DNA from: Natronococcus pandeyae
Lineage (GTDB): Archaea; Halobacteriota; Halobacteria; Halobacteriales; Natrialbaceae
Assembly: GCF_008122205.1 (NCBI RefSeq)
Contig: NZ_PHNJ01000016.1
Span: 1-64,000 of the forward strand
Direction of reading: 5' to 3'
DNA length: 64,000 nucleotides
The stretch's first letter is position 1. Each line of letters opens with the position of its first letter. The translations under genes and the position numbers were made by a program. Shown one piece after another: positions 16,089-25,575 of this stretch. The notes under the pieces were generated by a model. It was not told where the DNA came from and ran no database searches. It saw only the letters and a program-made list of their open reading frames with translations.

Positions 16089-17132
16089 TTACCGGTACGA
16101 CAGTTCGAGTTCGAGCGCTCGCCCTAACAGGTCGCCGTCGTAGCGCTCCTCGGTCTGGTCAGGTCGGCGGTCGTGGATCACTCGCACCGTCTGAATCGTG
16201 TTCCGGAAGTTCTTGAACGTCGCCTCGTCGACCATCTGGCCGTCGATGGTGACCGCACCGGTCCCCTCGCGTTTGGCCTCGTTGAAGCGCTCGATCTTGT
16301 GGACGTCGCGCTCGAGTTCGTCGGGCGTCGGCATGTGAATCGTGTTCGCCTGGATCGTCTGCTTGGGGTACAGCGACCAGGAGCCGTCGAGCCCGAGTTG
16401 TGCCTCGTGTTCGACCTGCTCCGCGTACTCGTCTGCGTTGTAGAACGTCAGCCCGGCGCGCTCCTTGAACAGGTCGTCGAACGGACCGCCGATCGAGAGC
16501 AGGCCGCCGGCGCTGGCCTCGTTCGAGAGCGCCTCGAGCAGGCCGTCCCAGCGGGGCATCCCGTCGCCGAGGTCGCGACCGCCGAGTTCGGCGGCGTAGT
16601 CGACCGGGCCGAAGATCAGCGCGGTGAGTCGGGAGTCCTCGCCGAACTTCGAAATCTCGCGCAGGTCCGAACGGGCGCGGCCGGTCTCGACGATGATCGA
16701 GAGCCCGATCGAGCCGTCGGGATGGCCGTGCTCGCGCTCGGCTTCCGCGACCGCCGCGGCGGCGCGCTCGACGTCCTCGAGGCGGCCGACCTTCGGGACG
16801 ACCACGCCGTCGATCTCGTCGCCGACCTCGTCGACCAGCCGATCGATCTGCTCGCGGCCCTTCTCCCGGTACTCCTCGTCCTCGTAACTCCACTCGACGC
16901 GGGGCCAGATCTCGCCGGGGAAATCGTACTTCGGGACCTTTTCGACGGTGTTCTCGAGCCCCTCCGCTTTCATGTCGGGCGCGGTGCCGTCCTCCAGGTC
17001 GGGAACGAGCCAGTCGGGTGCCTGGAAGCCCTCCGCCTCGAGGGCGGAGACGAGGTACTTCGCCGTGTCGTCTTTCGGGACGGCGGCCGGTGCGGTCTGG
17101 AACGTGCGACAGAGTCGGATATCGTCGGTCAT
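16089..17132 (-). CDS. citE: Beta-methylmalyl-CoA/malyl-CoA lyase (CitE family)
   Basis: A 347-aa CitE-type lyase that, in the methylaspartate cycle, cleaves beta-methylmalyl-CoA to propionyl-CoA and glyoxylate. Family features include LVPDLEDGTAPDMK near residues 42-55, VVPKVGRLEDV near 113, the metal-binding acid in IIVETGRARSDL (about 147), and FGPVDYAAELGG (about 175), all of the TIM-barrel HpcH/HpaI-CitE fold. It is the last gene of the minus-strand operon and lies 40 nt downstream of mch. A malate synthase role with acetyl-CoA is also possible for CitE proteins. Confidence 0.88.
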   Translation of the reverse strand: MTDDIRLCRTFQTAPAAVPKDDTAKYLVSALEAEGFQAPDWLVPDLEDGTAPDMKAEGLENTVEKVPKYDFPGEIWPRVEWSYEDEEYREKGREQIDRLVDEVGDEIDGVVVPKVGRLEDVERAAAAVAEAEREHGHPDGSIGLSIIVETGRARSDLREISKFGEDSRLTALIFGPVDYAAELGGRDLGDGMPRWDGLLEALSNEASAGGLLSIGGPFDDLFKERAGLTFYNADEYAEQVEHEAQLGLDGSWSLYPKQTIQANTIHMPTPDELERDVHKIERFNEAKREGTGAVTIDGQMVDEATFKNFRNTIQTVRVIHDRRPDQTEERYDGDLLGRALELELSYR

Positions 17133-17172
17133 GCGTGTGCGTGTATCTGTATAGGGATCGGTCGTAGACGAT

Positions 17173-18255
17173 TCAGCTCGGGCGCTTTTGGATCTCCGCG
17201 ATCCGGGTGCCGGAGTACACCGGCTCGTCGTCCTGGTTGAACGCGATGTGCTCGAAGCGGACGGTACCGGCCTCCTCGCGGCCAGTGTTTTCAGCTTCGA
17301 GCACGCGCGTGAACGCGTAGACGGTATCTCCGGGGGTGACGAACGTGTGGAACTGCTCGTCGTCGAAGCCCACCTCGCGGTAGGTGCGCTCGTCGGATCG
17401 CGCGTGGCCGAGCGCCGTCGATCGGGTGACGTCGCCGTAGGTGACGATATCGCCGGACGGGGAGTCGGCCATGACGTCGGCGTTGTGGTGCTGTTTGGCC
17501 GTGTTGAGCGTCGACAGCGGCAGCCCGGCGACGGTCAGGTCGCCCTGGGTTCGGCCGCGCTCGTGCCGATACGCGACCGCTGCGTCCCGGTCGTCCGCCC
17601 GCTCGAGCGCAGCGAGGAAGTCTTCGAAGTAGCCGCCGTCGGGTGTGACGAACTCGTCCGGAAGGGAAGGCCCGTTCTCGGGTTCCTCGGCGGCAGCCGC
17701 GCCGCCTCCGTCCGTCGCAACGGGCTCCCGCCGCGGAATCATGTTCGTCCGCTCGTAGGAGCACACCACCTCGTCAGTCTCGGCATCCCTTCCCCGGGTT
17801 CGCCAGGTGACGATGCCGTACTCGGGGCGGGAACTCGAGGTCGCCGTACTGACGACCTCGCTCTCGACGTGCAGTTCGGTGCCGGCGTAGACGGGCGCGC
17901 CGGGGAACCGAACGTCGGTGCGGCCGAGGAAGTAGCCGCCTTTCTCGCTCAGCTCCTCGACGGTGATACCGAGCGTTGCGGCGGTGAGGTAGTCCGGGTG
18001 AATCGGTGGTTCGTCGAACCCCCGCTCGCGCGCGGCGTCGGTCCGCCAGTAGGCCGGATCGTGGTTGAGCGTCTGGCTCATCCACGCCTCGTTGCCCCAC
18101 CGCGTGAGCGTCAGGCCTGGATCGTGCTCGATGAGGTCCCCCTCCTCGAACGCCTCGAAGTAGTTGCCCTTCTCGCGGGTGTCGGCCCGCTCGAGCGCCC
18201 GTGCAAACGTGTCGGAGTCGGTCCAGTCGATCGATTTGGGTTCGTCCTCAGTCAT
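17173..18255 (-). CDS. mch: Mesaconyl-CoA hydratase (MaoC family)
   Basis: A 360-aa protein with two MaoC-like hot-dog domains, expected to hydrate mesaconyl-CoA to beta-methylmalyl-CoA. The N-terminal domain includes GNYFEAFEEGDLIEHDPG and SQTLNHDPAYW; the second half has TFVTPGDTVYAFTRVLEA. The length agrees with the haloarchaeal and Chloroflexus-type enzymes. It overlaps the start of mal by 8 nt, showing tight coupling in the methylaspartate-cycle operon. Confidence 0.9.
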   Translation of the reverse strand: MTEDEPKSIDWTDSDTFARALERADTREKGNYFEAFEEGDLIEHDPGLTLTRWGNEAWMSQTLNHDPAYWRTDAARERGFDEPPIHPDYLTAATLGITVEELSEKGGYFLGRTDVRFPGAPVYAGTELHVESEVVSTATSSSRPEYGIVTWRTRGRDAETDEVVCSYERTNMIPRREPVATDGGGAAAAEEPENGPSLPDEFVTPDGGYFEDFLAALERADDRDAAVAYRHERGRTQGDLTVAGLPLSTLNTAKQHHNADVMADSPSGDIVTYGDVTRSTALGHARSDERTYREVGFDDEQFHTFVTPGDTVYAFTRVLEAENTGREEAGTVRFEHIAFNQDDEPVYSGTRIAEIQKRPS

Positions 18256-19525
18256 CCGCAGTCACCTCGTCGGTGTTCGCGAGTCGCTGTGCTCGCTCGC
18301 GTCGAGCAACGGTTCGCCGCATCTCGTTTTCGACGATCATGTACCCCTCGTCGAAGCCCATCCCGGGCTTTGCGAGCACCTGCGCGGCGTCGGTCGCGAG
18401 CGCGACGTGTGCGCAGGCGCGTGCCGAGGTTTCCGTCTCGTTGCAGGTCCCCCCGAGGTACGCGCGGGTGTCGGTTCCCCGGCAGTAGCGGACAGCCTGT
18501 CCGCTGCGGTGGATGCCCCCGAGATCGGGGGTCTTGATCTGAACGACGTCGGCCGCGCCGGCGTCAACGAACGCCCGGACGTCCTCGAAGGTGTTACACC
18601 ACTCGTCGGCAACGATATCGACGCCGACGGAGCCATCCCGGAGCCCGTCGCGCAGTTCGACCATCGCTTCGATCTGATCCGCGCGGTCGCCGACGTCCAT
18701 CGGGCCTTCGATCTGGATCGGATACGGCGCTGCGGCCTCCTCGAGCGCGGCGAAGTAGTCGATCACTTCGTCGCGGTCGTACGGGGCACCGAAAATCTCC
18801 CCGATCATTCCGTAGACGTCGATGTGGAATCTGGGGTCGTAGCCCTCAGGACCGAGTTCCAGGGAGCGGTCGGCGAGCCAGTCGACGTACTCGAGCAGGG
18901 CCTCGCCGTCCGGACCGATCTTCTCGACGCTGTTGATCAGCGCGTGCGGGAGAACCGGGACGCCCTTGATGAACATCTTCTCGGCGTTCGCGTAGCGGGC
19001 GTCACCGGACTGCCCGAAGACGGGAACCGGCTCGTTCGCCGGCTCCGTGTCGAGTTCGTCGGCCAGAACGTCGGTCTTCGTCCTCCCTTCGGCTCGTGCG
19101 GCCGCGTCGAGTAGCGCCTGCGAGACGCCGTACCGAATCGCCGTATGCAGTCGGCTCCCGTCGACCTCGAGTTCCTCGAGCAGTTCGGCGTTTGCGAGGA
19201 AGTCCCTCGCGTCACGACCGACCAGTTCCTCGGCGACACTCCCCTCGATCACCGGGGCGTAGGCCTCGGCCCGGAACAGCGGGTCGCGCCCGCCGGCGCC
19301 GGAGTACTGGACCGCGGCACAGTCGCCGCGGTGGACGCTGCCGTCTGCGAGTTCGACGTCGACGATGAGCGTCTCACCGGCCTGGCGGATCTCGTCGAAG
19401 CCGTCGGTGACGGGATCGCCGTCGTAGGTGAACCCGTCCTGGGTCGCGCCCTGCTTGATCGCGCGCTGGTCGTCGAAGAAGAACCCCGAGTAGCCGGGCG
19501 TCGCGTGGATCGCTTCGATCTGCAT
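18248..19525 (-). CDS. mal: Methylaspartate ammonia-lyase
   Basis: A 425-aa enolase-superfamily enzyme that deaminates L-threo-3-methylaspartate to mesaconate. The catalytic pair of the family is present at the classic positions: His194 in VLPHALINSV and Lys331 in QIKTPDLGG. Metal ligands are expected in HIDVYG, IEGPMD and ADEWCN. The start codon overlaps the glmE stop by one base. It is the key enzyme that marks this cluster as the methylaspartate route to glyoxylate. Confidence 0.95.
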   Translation of the reverse strand: MQIEAIHATPGYSGFFFDDQRAIKQGATQDGFTYDGDPVTDGFDEIRQAGETLIVDVELADGSVHRGDCAAVQYSGAGGRDPLFRAEAYAPVIEGSVAEELVGRDARDFLANAELLEELEVDGSRLHTAIRYGVSQALLDAAARAEGRTKTDVLADELDTEPANEPVPVFGQSGDARYANAEKMFIKGVPVLPHALINSVEKIGPDGEALLEYVDWLADRSLELGPEGYDPRFHIDVYGMIGEIFGAPYDRDEVIDYFAALEEAAAPYPIQIEGPMDVGDRADQIEAMVELRDGLRDGSVGVDIVADEWCNTFEDVRAFVDAGAADVVQIKTPDLGGIHRSGQAVRYCRGTDTRAYLGGTCNETETSARACAHVALATDAAQVLAKPGMGFDEGYMIVENEMRRTVARRERAQRLANTDEVTADD

Positions 19526-20958
19526 CAGGCATCACCCTGCGGGCGGCCGATGAGTTTGCCGTCGCTGATCGCGTCGACGTCGTCCGCGACCATGCGAAAC
19601 GACTGGTCGCGGCCTTCGGTGTCGGCGCGCTGTGAGAGCCGGGCTCTGTGGATCTCCTTGATTTCGTCGTCCATCTCGAGGTCCGCCCACTCGAAGATCC
19701 GCACGCGGCCGTCGTCGTCGCGGGCCGGCAACACGGCGCCGCGCGCGCTGTCGCTGGGGGCGAAGGGGACGTCGAGCGCCCCCGAGTCGAAGGCTTCGAG
19801 CGTTCCGCGGACGATGTCGCCGTCGCCGTGCTCGAAGATCGAGTCCATGAGACACCGGGTCTCGCGCTCGATCAGGTCCTGTTCCTCCGCGATACCGTCG
19901 ATATCGATCTTCTGCTCGATCGCCATGTCGATGACCTGCCGTGTCGTCCGCAGGCCGGCCGAGTTCGCCTCCTTGGTCGGAACCCCCTGGAACTCCTGTG
20001 GGGACTTGGTGATGACCTTGTCGGGTTTGGCGATCGCAGCGGTCATCCCGCCGAGTCCGATGACGCCGTTGGCGCGGGCCTCGTCCGGTGGGAAGCCGCC
20101 CATCCACTCGTGGAAAACTGTCGTCACGCACACCTCGTCGGGGAGGTACTCGTCGCCGAGTTTCTGGAGGGCGTTCAGCGCGGCGACGTCCTGGACGACG
20201 TTGCCGACCTGACCGTAGCCGAGGGTGATCGAGCGCACACCCTGCGTCGCGGCGAGTTGCCCCTCGACGATCATGATCGCGATCGCGATCGAAGGCGGCA
20301 CCAGCGTGCCGGTCAGCGGGCCGAACGGCTCGCGGTTGATTCGCACGCCGCGTTCGGTGTAGGCGCCCGCCAGTCGGTCGACGAACTGCCACTTCTCGAT
20401 CGTCTCCTCGAGACCGTGGCGCTTGGTGTAGGGGATGTTGTAGGAGATCGGCCCGCCCTCGAAGCTCTGGAAGCCGCCGGCGAACGTGATGGCCGCCAGC
20501 AACCGGGCGTCGGGCGTGCCGTGGCGAACCTCGATCGGGGCGTCGATGGCCTCGATCAGCTCGCGACAGCCCTCGATTCCGTGGTTCACGGCGGGGAAGC
20601 CGTTGAGGGTGTCGTCGCCCGTCTTGCGGGCCTTCTCGAGTCCCTCCTCGGCTTTCCCGTACTCGTTGTCGCGCGTGTACGAGTCGATCGTCGTCGGCAG
20701 GAGATCCGCTTTCCCCTCCTCGTGGAGGTACTCGAGCAACTCGATCTGGTCGTCGAGTCGCGGAACGCCGGCGCGCGGTTGCAGGAGGGGCTTGTCCGCG
20801 GACTCGAGTACGTCCGCGAACTGCTTGCGCGCCGGCAGTGATTCGTGGTAGGCGATAGCCTCCTCGAAGTCGACAGCCCCACCGGTGGTCCAGCCGGACC
20901 GAATCTCTTCGTCGATACGCCGTAGCTCTTCGGATGGTATGCGTTCGTCTCGTATCAT
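19525..20958 (-). CDS. glmE: Glutamate (methylaspartate) mutase subunit E
   Basis: A 477-aa catalytic subunit of the B12-dependent mutase that rearranges L-glutamate to 3-methylaspartate. TIM-barrel landmarks include RHGTPDARLLAAITFAGGFQ (residues about 144-163; substrate-binding arginines), GGPISYNIPYTKRH and TLGYGQVGNVVQDVAA. Full length; 11 nt downstream of the B12-binding subunit. The cobalamin cofactor links it functionally to the cbiX locus at 3 kb. Confidence 0.95.
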   Translation of the reverse strand: MIRDERIPSEELRRIDEEIRSGWTTGGAVDFEEAIAYHESLPARKQFADVLESADKPLLQPRAGVPRLDDQIELLEYLHEEGKADLLPTTIDSYTRDNEYGKAEEGLEKARKTGDDTLNGFPAVNHGIEGCRELIEAIDAPIEVRHGTPDARLLAAITFAGGFQSFEGGPISYNIPYTKRHGLEETIEKWQFVDRLAGAYTERGVRINREPFGPLTGTLVPPSIAIAIMIVEGQLAATQGVRSITLGYGQVGNVVQDVAALNALQKLGDEYLPDEVCVTTVFHEWMGGFPPDEARANGVIGLGGMTAAIAKPDKVITKSPQEFQGVPTKEANSAGLRTTRQVIDMAIEQKIDIDGIAEEQDLIERETRCLMDSIFEHGDGDIVRGTLEAFDSGALDVPFAPSDSARGAVLPARDDDGRVRIFEWADLEMDDEIKEIHRARLSQRADTEGRDQSFRMVADDVDAISDGKLIGRPQGDA

Positions 20959-20969
20959 CGAGATGGTAG

Positions 20970-21410
20970 CTATGAGGTAACGGTAACCTGCTCCGACTCG
21001 GTGGTCGTGATGTTGAGGTCGCGCTCGAGGGCAGCGATCGCCTCCTCGGGGTCGGTCTCCGAGTCGAAGACGCGGTCGAAGCCGAGTTCCTCGAAGGTCG
21101 CACGCGTCTGATCGAAGTCGTCCTGCCCGACGGCGAGATTACCGCCGATGTAGGTGAGCGCGTCGACGTTGGCCTCCTCGAGGACCTCGTGGAACCCCTG
21201 GCAGTCCTGCTCGGCGTGGCCGTAGAGCGAGGAGACGAGTACAGCCTCCGCAGAGTGTTCTACTGCGGCGTCGGCGAACTCCTTCTGGGAGGACTGGACG
21301 CCGAGGTTGACGACGTCGAAGCCAGCTGCACTGAGAGCCTGCTCTAAGATTGTGATCCCAACGACGTGAGCGTCTGAGCCGATCACGCCGAGGACGACTG
21401 TTCGGGACAT
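20970..21410 (-). CDS. glmS: Glutamate (methylaspartate) mutase B12-binding subunit S
   Basis: A 146-aa cobalamin-binding Rossmann-like subunit. The DxHxxG motif (Asp13, His15, Gly18 in GSDAHVVG) provides the lower cobalt ligand; SSLYGH and YIGGNL form the nucleotide-tail pocket. The ATG at 21410 is preferred over one 5 codons upstream because the family begins at this point and a TATA-like element on the minus strand (ttatac, about 21436-21442) is about 27-30 nt away. First gene of the five-gene operon. Confidence 0.93.
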   Translation of the reverse strand: MSRTVVLGVIGSDAHVVGITILEQALSAAGFDVVNLGVQSSQKEFADAAVEHSAEAVLVSSLYGHAEQDCQGFHEVLEEANVDALTYIGGNLAVGQDDFDQTRATFEELGFDRVFDSETDPEEAIAALERDLNITTTESEQVTVTS

Positions 21411-21562
21411 CGTGTTCACAACCATGAGGAATTGCCGTATAAAGTTAATGGTCGATCATGATAATACTCCTTAAACACCCTTACAGGCCCCCTTTGGCAC
21501 ACAACCACACCTTCATGATCTATTGCAAAGGTTTTTGCGCCTGTCCGCAGACAGTCGGCTCC
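21411..21562. promoter_or_regulatory. Divergent glmS/mct control region with paired TCATGAT boxes
   Basis: The 152-nt region between the two divergent start codons of the methylaspartate cluster. The heptamer TCATGAT occurs at 21456-21462 and again at 21513-21519, 57 nt apart; the first is part of the palindrome ATCATGAT. A TATA-like sequence for glmS lies at about 21436-21442. A shared regulator binding both boxes is plausible but not shown. Confidence 0.4.
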
Positions 21563-22741
21563 ATGGGTGCACTCTCGAATCTGCGAGTGATCGACCTGAC
21601 GCAGGTTCTCGCCGGCCCGTACTGTACGATGTTGCTCGCGGATATGGGCGCGGACGTCGTGAAGATCGAACGCCCCGGCGGTGACCTGATTCGATCGAAC
21701 CCGCCGTTCGTGGACGACGCCGAGGAGGAGGCGTACGGCGGCTACTTCCAGAGCGTCAACCGCGGCAAGCGAAGTCTCGAACTCGACTTCAACGACGACG
21801 AGGACCGCGAGGATTTCCTCTCGCTCGTCGAGGAGGCCGACATCGTCGTCGAGAACTACCGTTCGGGCACGATGGAGAAGTACGATCTGGGATACGAGAC
21901 GCTCAAAGAGCGCAACCCACAGCTGATCTACTCCTCGATCCGTGGCTTCGGCGACCCGCGTACGGGCGAGACCCACCGACAGGGCCAGCCGTCGTTCGAC
22001 CTCATCGCGCAGGCGCTGGGCGGCGTGATGGAGATCACCGGACAGGCCGAGGGCCCGCCGACGAAGGTCGGCCCCGGGATCGGCGACCTGTTCACGGCGA
22101 CGCTGAACTGTATCGGTATCCTCGCCGCCGTCAACCACCGCGAACAGACCGGCGAGGGACAGTACGTCGACACCGCGATGTACGACGCGATGCTCAGCAT
22201 GACCGAACGCGCCATCTACCAGCACTCCTACACCGGCGATCCCCCCTCGCGCCGCGGGAACTCCCACCCGACGCTGTTCCCCTACGACGCCTTCGAGACC
22301 CGGGACGGGTACGCCGTCGTCGCCGCCTTCGGGACCAACCACTGGAACGAGGTCTGTGCAGCGATGGACCGGGAGGATCTCGCCGACGACTACCCGACCG
22401 CCGCCGACCGCCTCGAGCACCGCGAAGCGCTCCGCGAGGAGATCGCCGCCTGGGCGGCCGACCTCGAGACCGAGGAACTCGTCGAGACGCTCGAAGGGCG
22501 CGTTCCCGTCGCGCCGGTCCAGAACACGGACGATATCTTCGACGACCCGCACGTCAAGGACCGGGAGATGCTCGTGCCGGTCGAACAGCCCGGTTCGAAC
22601 GAGACGGTCGAGATCGCCGGCTCACCGATCAAGATGACCGAGACGCCGCCGGAGCCACACGGCCGAGCACCGCTGCTCGACGAGCACCGAGAGGAGATCC
22701 TCGGATCCGAAACGGACGTCGAGACGGCGGCTGACGACTGA
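21563..22741 (+). CDS. mct: Succinyl-CoA:mesaconate CoA-transferase (class III)
   Basis: A 392-aa CaiB/BaiF-type CoA transferase. MGALSNLRVIDLTQVLAGPYCTM, residues 1-23, and the later VVENYRSGTMEKYDLGYETL are hallmark regions; Asp175 in VGPGIGDLF is the likely residue that forms the acyl anhydride. It activates mesaconate with succinyl-CoA, the one step missing from the minus-strand operon, which fixes its substrate by context. The ATG at 21563 matches the family start; the open frame extends 35 codons upstream without conserved features. Confidence 0.88.
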   Translation: MGALSNLRVIDLTQVLAGPYCTMLLADMGADVVKIERPGGDLIRSNPPFVDDAEEEAYGGYFQSVNRGKRSLELDFNDDEDREDFLSLVEEADIVVENYRSGTMEKYDLGYETLKERNPQLIYSSIRGFGDPRTGETHRQGQPSFDLIAQALGGVMEITGQAEGPPTKVGPGIGDLFTATLNCIGILAAVNHREQTGEGQYVDTAMYDAMLSMTERAIYQHSYTGDPPSRRGNSHPTLFPYDAFETRDGYAVVAAFGTNHWNEVCAAMDREDLADDYPTAADRLEHREALREEIAAWAADLETEELVETLEGRVPVAPVQNTDDIFDDPHVKDREMLVPVEQPGSNETVEIAGSPIKMTETPPEPHGRAPLLDEHREEILGSETDVETAADD

Positions 22742-23073
22742 GTCGGCGGTCACGACTTCCGACGCGATCGAATCGAGTTTTGCGGACCGCGATCCGATAC
22801 AGGAGAGCACCAGCCATCGTAGTGATCCGGTGGAGTTCGGTCGGTGCGCCCTCGTCTGTGGGATCGCAGAGATACGGCTGGACAGGCGACACCGCGAAGG
22901 AATCGACGGCAGCGACGGCAGCGACGGGAGAGACGTGACGTTACGGACGGAATCGACGAGGGGTACGACGGTACAGGAGGATCGACGGGAGGGTCGCAGT
23001 TCGAACTGACGAGCGTCGACGTCGTCGCTGGGAAGGAGTAATCCTTTTGCGCCCCCCACACACACCTCGGAGT
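22742..23073. other. Intergenic, no gene seen
   Basis: A 332-nt gap. It contains a run of gacggcagc-type short repeats (about 22905-22930) but no convincing gene. An AT-rich aatccttttg (23040-23050) lies about 25-35 nt before the next ATG and probably acts as its promoter. Confidence 0.3.
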
Positions 23074-23394
23074 ATGGACTGGCCACACGACCCGGACGGC
23101 GAGGAGGGAAGCGAGGGCAAACGGAAGTACGATATGGCGATCATCGCCAAGAAGGTCGACGAGGACGAGGACTTCCCCCTCGAGCGCGACGAACTCGTCG
23201 CGGAGTACGGCGACGACCCGATCCGGATCAACTACGAGCGAGTGGTCCCGCTGCGCGAGATCTTCGAGTACGTCGAACCCGAGGAGTTCGAGACGATGGT
23301 CGACATGCACAAGGCCGTCGGCGCGGCGATGCGTGCCGGTGACTTCTGGGAGTATCACCCGCAGGGCGCAGATCCCGAGAAGAAACGCGCTTGA
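23074..23394 (+). CDS. DUF5785 family haloarchaeal protein
   Basis: A 106-aa acidic protein starting MDWPHDPDGEEGSEG, with a mixed alpha/beta core (IIAKKVDEDEDFPL, REIFEYVEPEEF, GDFWEYHPQGADP). It matches a conserved haloarchaeal family of unknown function. The size and start agree with the family. It is monocistronic, 63 nt upstream of gch3. Confidence 0.75.
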   Translation: MDWPHDPDGEEGSEGKRKYDMAIIAKKVDEDEDFPLERDELVAEYGDDPIRINYERVVPLREIFEYVEPEEFETMVDMHKAVGAAMRAGDFWEYHPQGADPEKKRA

Positions 23395-23457
23395 GGCGCC
23401 ATCACGGATCTGGATTACGTATCACTTATACGACGGCGTTCGAAACCTTCGATCACC

Positions 23458-24219
23458 GTGACTAATACGCAGGTTACGCTCTGTCAGATCGACAACTACG
23501 GGCCGTGGACGGTAACGCCCGAGCCACGACGGGAAGCCGACCTCCAGACGCTCCAATCACGGCTGTACGCCGACATCTCTCAGTTCGTCGGCAACCGCGA
23601 CGGCTACGTCTTCTTCACTCGCTTCGACAACATGATCGCCGTCACGAACGGGCTCACCTTCGAGGACCACGCCCTCCTCCAGGAATCAGTCGGCAACCGC
23701 TACCCTGTCACGCTCAGTCTCGGCGTTGCAACCGGGAAGACGCCCGTCCAGGCGCTTTCGGACGCGACCACACTGGTCCAGGACGCCGGCAGCGCCCAGG
23801 ACAAGAACCGCCGCGAGTGTCTCGAGGGTCGCGTCATCGACGACGAGCATCGAACCGACGACGACGTCCAGATCGCCCACTTCGACGTCATCGACGCGAC
23901 CGGGGAGTACACCGACGAACTCAACGCGTTCGATACGTTCATCGAGATCGAACAGGGGTATGCCTCGCTCATGCGCTACATGCGCGAGGCCCACGACAGC
24001 CTCGCCTTCTTCGTCGGCGGCGACAACGTCATCGTCGTCTGTCCGGACCTCGGGGAAGGAGAGTACGAGGATGCGATCTACCACGTCCAGGAGGACGTCG
24101 ACGTGGAACTTCAGGTCGGCGTCGGTCGGGGTAAATCGCCCCACGACGCAGGTATCGCTGCAAAACACGCGCTGGAAGACTGTCGCGCCGACGGGACGAG
24201 GGTCGAACTCGGCTGGTAA
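23458..24219 (+). CDS. gch3: GTP cyclohydrolase III (IIa)
   Basis: A 253-aa enzyme with a GTG start that converts GTP to the formylated pyrimidine FAPy, the first step of archaeal riboflavin and F420 synthesis. The start TQVTLCQIDNYGPWTVTP is diagnostic. The two halves resemble GGDEF/nucleotide cyclase folds, with metal-binding motifs QIDNYG, FFTRFDNMIAVTNG, and FFVGGDNVIVVCPD. A TATA-like acttatac (about 23424-23431) lies about 27 nt before the GTG, which supports this start and a leaderless transcript. Confidence 0.95.
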   Translation: MTNTQVTLCQIDNYGPWTVTPEPRREADLQTLQSRLYADISQFVGNRDGYVFFTRFDNMIAVTNGLTFEDHALLQESVGNRYPVTLSLGVATGKTPVQALSDATTLVQDAGSAQDKNRRECLEGRVIDDEHRTDDDVQIAHFDVIDATGEYTDELNAFDTFIEIEQGYASLMRYMREAHDSLAFFVGGDNVIVVCPDLGEGEYEDAIYHVQEDVDVELQVGVGRGKSPHDAGIAAKHALEDCRADGTRVELGW

Positions 24220-24307
24220 TTGGTCCCACGAACCGCTGATATTCGCTACGTGTTCACTTAACGGTGCCGGAGGTAGTTTTTAGCCCGTCCGTGGGCTTTG
24301 TTCACAT

Positions 24308-24913
24308 ATGGAATCGGAACTGTCAGTCAGGGACGTCCTGACGACCGAATACGTCGGTGTCAGCGAGTCTGACTCCGTCCTGGGTGCCGTTCGACTGATG
24401 CGCGAGGAGCGAGCGGGCTGTGTGCTCATCGTCCGCGGGTCGGAGCCGGTCGGAATCATGACCGAGTGGGACGTGCTCGGACTCGTCGCCGACGAGGGCG
24501 ATCCCGCCGAGACGGCCGTCGAGGAGATCATGACGAGTCCCGTCATCTCGATCGGAGCCGACTGGTCGCTCGCCGACGCCGCGACGACGATGGGCCGGCA
24601 GAATATCCGCAATCTGGTCGTCGAGAATGACGACGAGGTCGTCGGCGTGCTTACGCAGCGGGACGTCATCGCCGCCGCAGGTTCCTTCCAGGGCACGACG
24701 TCCCCGGCGGGTGGCTCGAACGACTCCCTGCTCGAATCCGCGCGGCCGATCGACGACACGGCTCGCTCCAACGAGGACGTCGACACCCAACTGCTTCCGA
24801 ACGGTGGCGACGAGTTCTCGACTCAGGGCGTCTGCGAGGCGTGTGGCTCGCTCGCGGACTCGCTGTGGGACGCCAACGGGCAACTGGTCTGTTCGGACTG
24901 TCGATCGGTCTGA
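24308..24913 (+). CDS. Paired CBS-domain protein with C-terminal zinc ribbon
   Basis: A 201-aa protein with two CBS motifs: residues about 5-60 (VRDVLTTEYVGVSESDSVLGAVRLM, given here as a position range, and VGIMTEWDVLG) and about 68-122 (VEEIMTSPVISIGADW, VGVLTQRDVIAAAG). CBS pairs bind adenosine nucleotides and act as energy or ligand sensors. A linker leads to a zinc ribbon CEACGSL..CSDCRSV at the end. A sensor module joined to a zinc ribbon is a recurring haloarchaeal architecture; the partner is unknown. Confidence 0.88.
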   Translation: MESELSVRDVLTTEYVGVSESDSVLGAVRLMREERAGCVLIVRGSEPVGIMTEWDVLGLVADEGDPAETAVEEIMTSPVISIGADWSLADAATTMGRQNIRNLVVENDDEVVGVLTQRDVIAAAGSFQGTTSPAGGSNDSLLESARPIDDTARSNEDVDTQLLPNGGDEFSTQGVCEACGSLADSLWDANGQLVCSDCRSV

Positions 24914-25050
24914 TCGTGCGTCGCTCGCCTTCGATAGCAAGGACTTTCGGCCGCTGTGGCCGATCGGTGGACGATTAGCGCCGGATTTGACGACCGCGGG
25001 AACGACGGGTCGCGAGACACCAGCGACAGTTCCGGACATCGGTCCCGCAC

Positions 25051-25563
25051 ATGACCGCGGACGCACAGCCGGTTATCGAACCGGCGACGCAAGACGACGT
25101 CGAGCGGATCACGGAGCTGTGGGTCCGGTTGGCTCGCGACCAGCGCGACCACGATTCGTTCGTTCACGCCGACGCCAACCGTGAGACGATGCGAGAGACG
25201 CTCGCAGCACACGTACACACCGACGGGCTGCTCGTCGCACGCGACAACGACACCGTCGTCGGATTTACGTCGTTCTCCCTCGAACGCGGCACGCTGTCAC
25301 TGGACGCGACGCGGGGAGTCCTCTCGAACATCTACGTCGAACCCGCGTCCCGCGGCCGCGGCGTCGGAACGGCGCTGCTCGAGGCTGCCGAGAAAGCGCT
25401 TCGCGAACAGGGCGCGGAGACCGTGATCCTCGAGGTGATGGCGGACAACGAGGCGGCGAGACGGTTCTACGAACAGCGGGAGTACGAGACGTACCGGGTC
25501 GCGATGAAGCGGTCGCTCGAGAACCCATCTGAAAACGATACACATTCAAAGGAGGACGGCTAA
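25051..25563 (+). CDS. GNAT family N-acetyltransferase
   Basis: A 170-aa acetyltransferase. The acetyl-CoA loop is clear: IYVEPASRGRGVGTALLEAAEKAL (residues about 92-114, containing the RGRGVG signature), followed by ILEVMADNEAARRFYEQREY. The N-terminal part recognises the unknown substrate. Just upstream of tRNA-Thr (12-nt gap). Confidence 0.9.
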   Translation: MTADAQPVIEPATQDDVERITELWVRLARDQRDHDSFVHADANRETMRETLAAHVHTDGLLVARDNDTVVGFTSFSLERGTLSLDATRGVLSNIYVEPASRGRGVGTALLEAAEKALREQGAETVILEVMADNEAARRFYEQREYETYRVAMKRSLENPSENDTHSKEDG

Positions 25564-25575
25564 CCAACGGACTGC

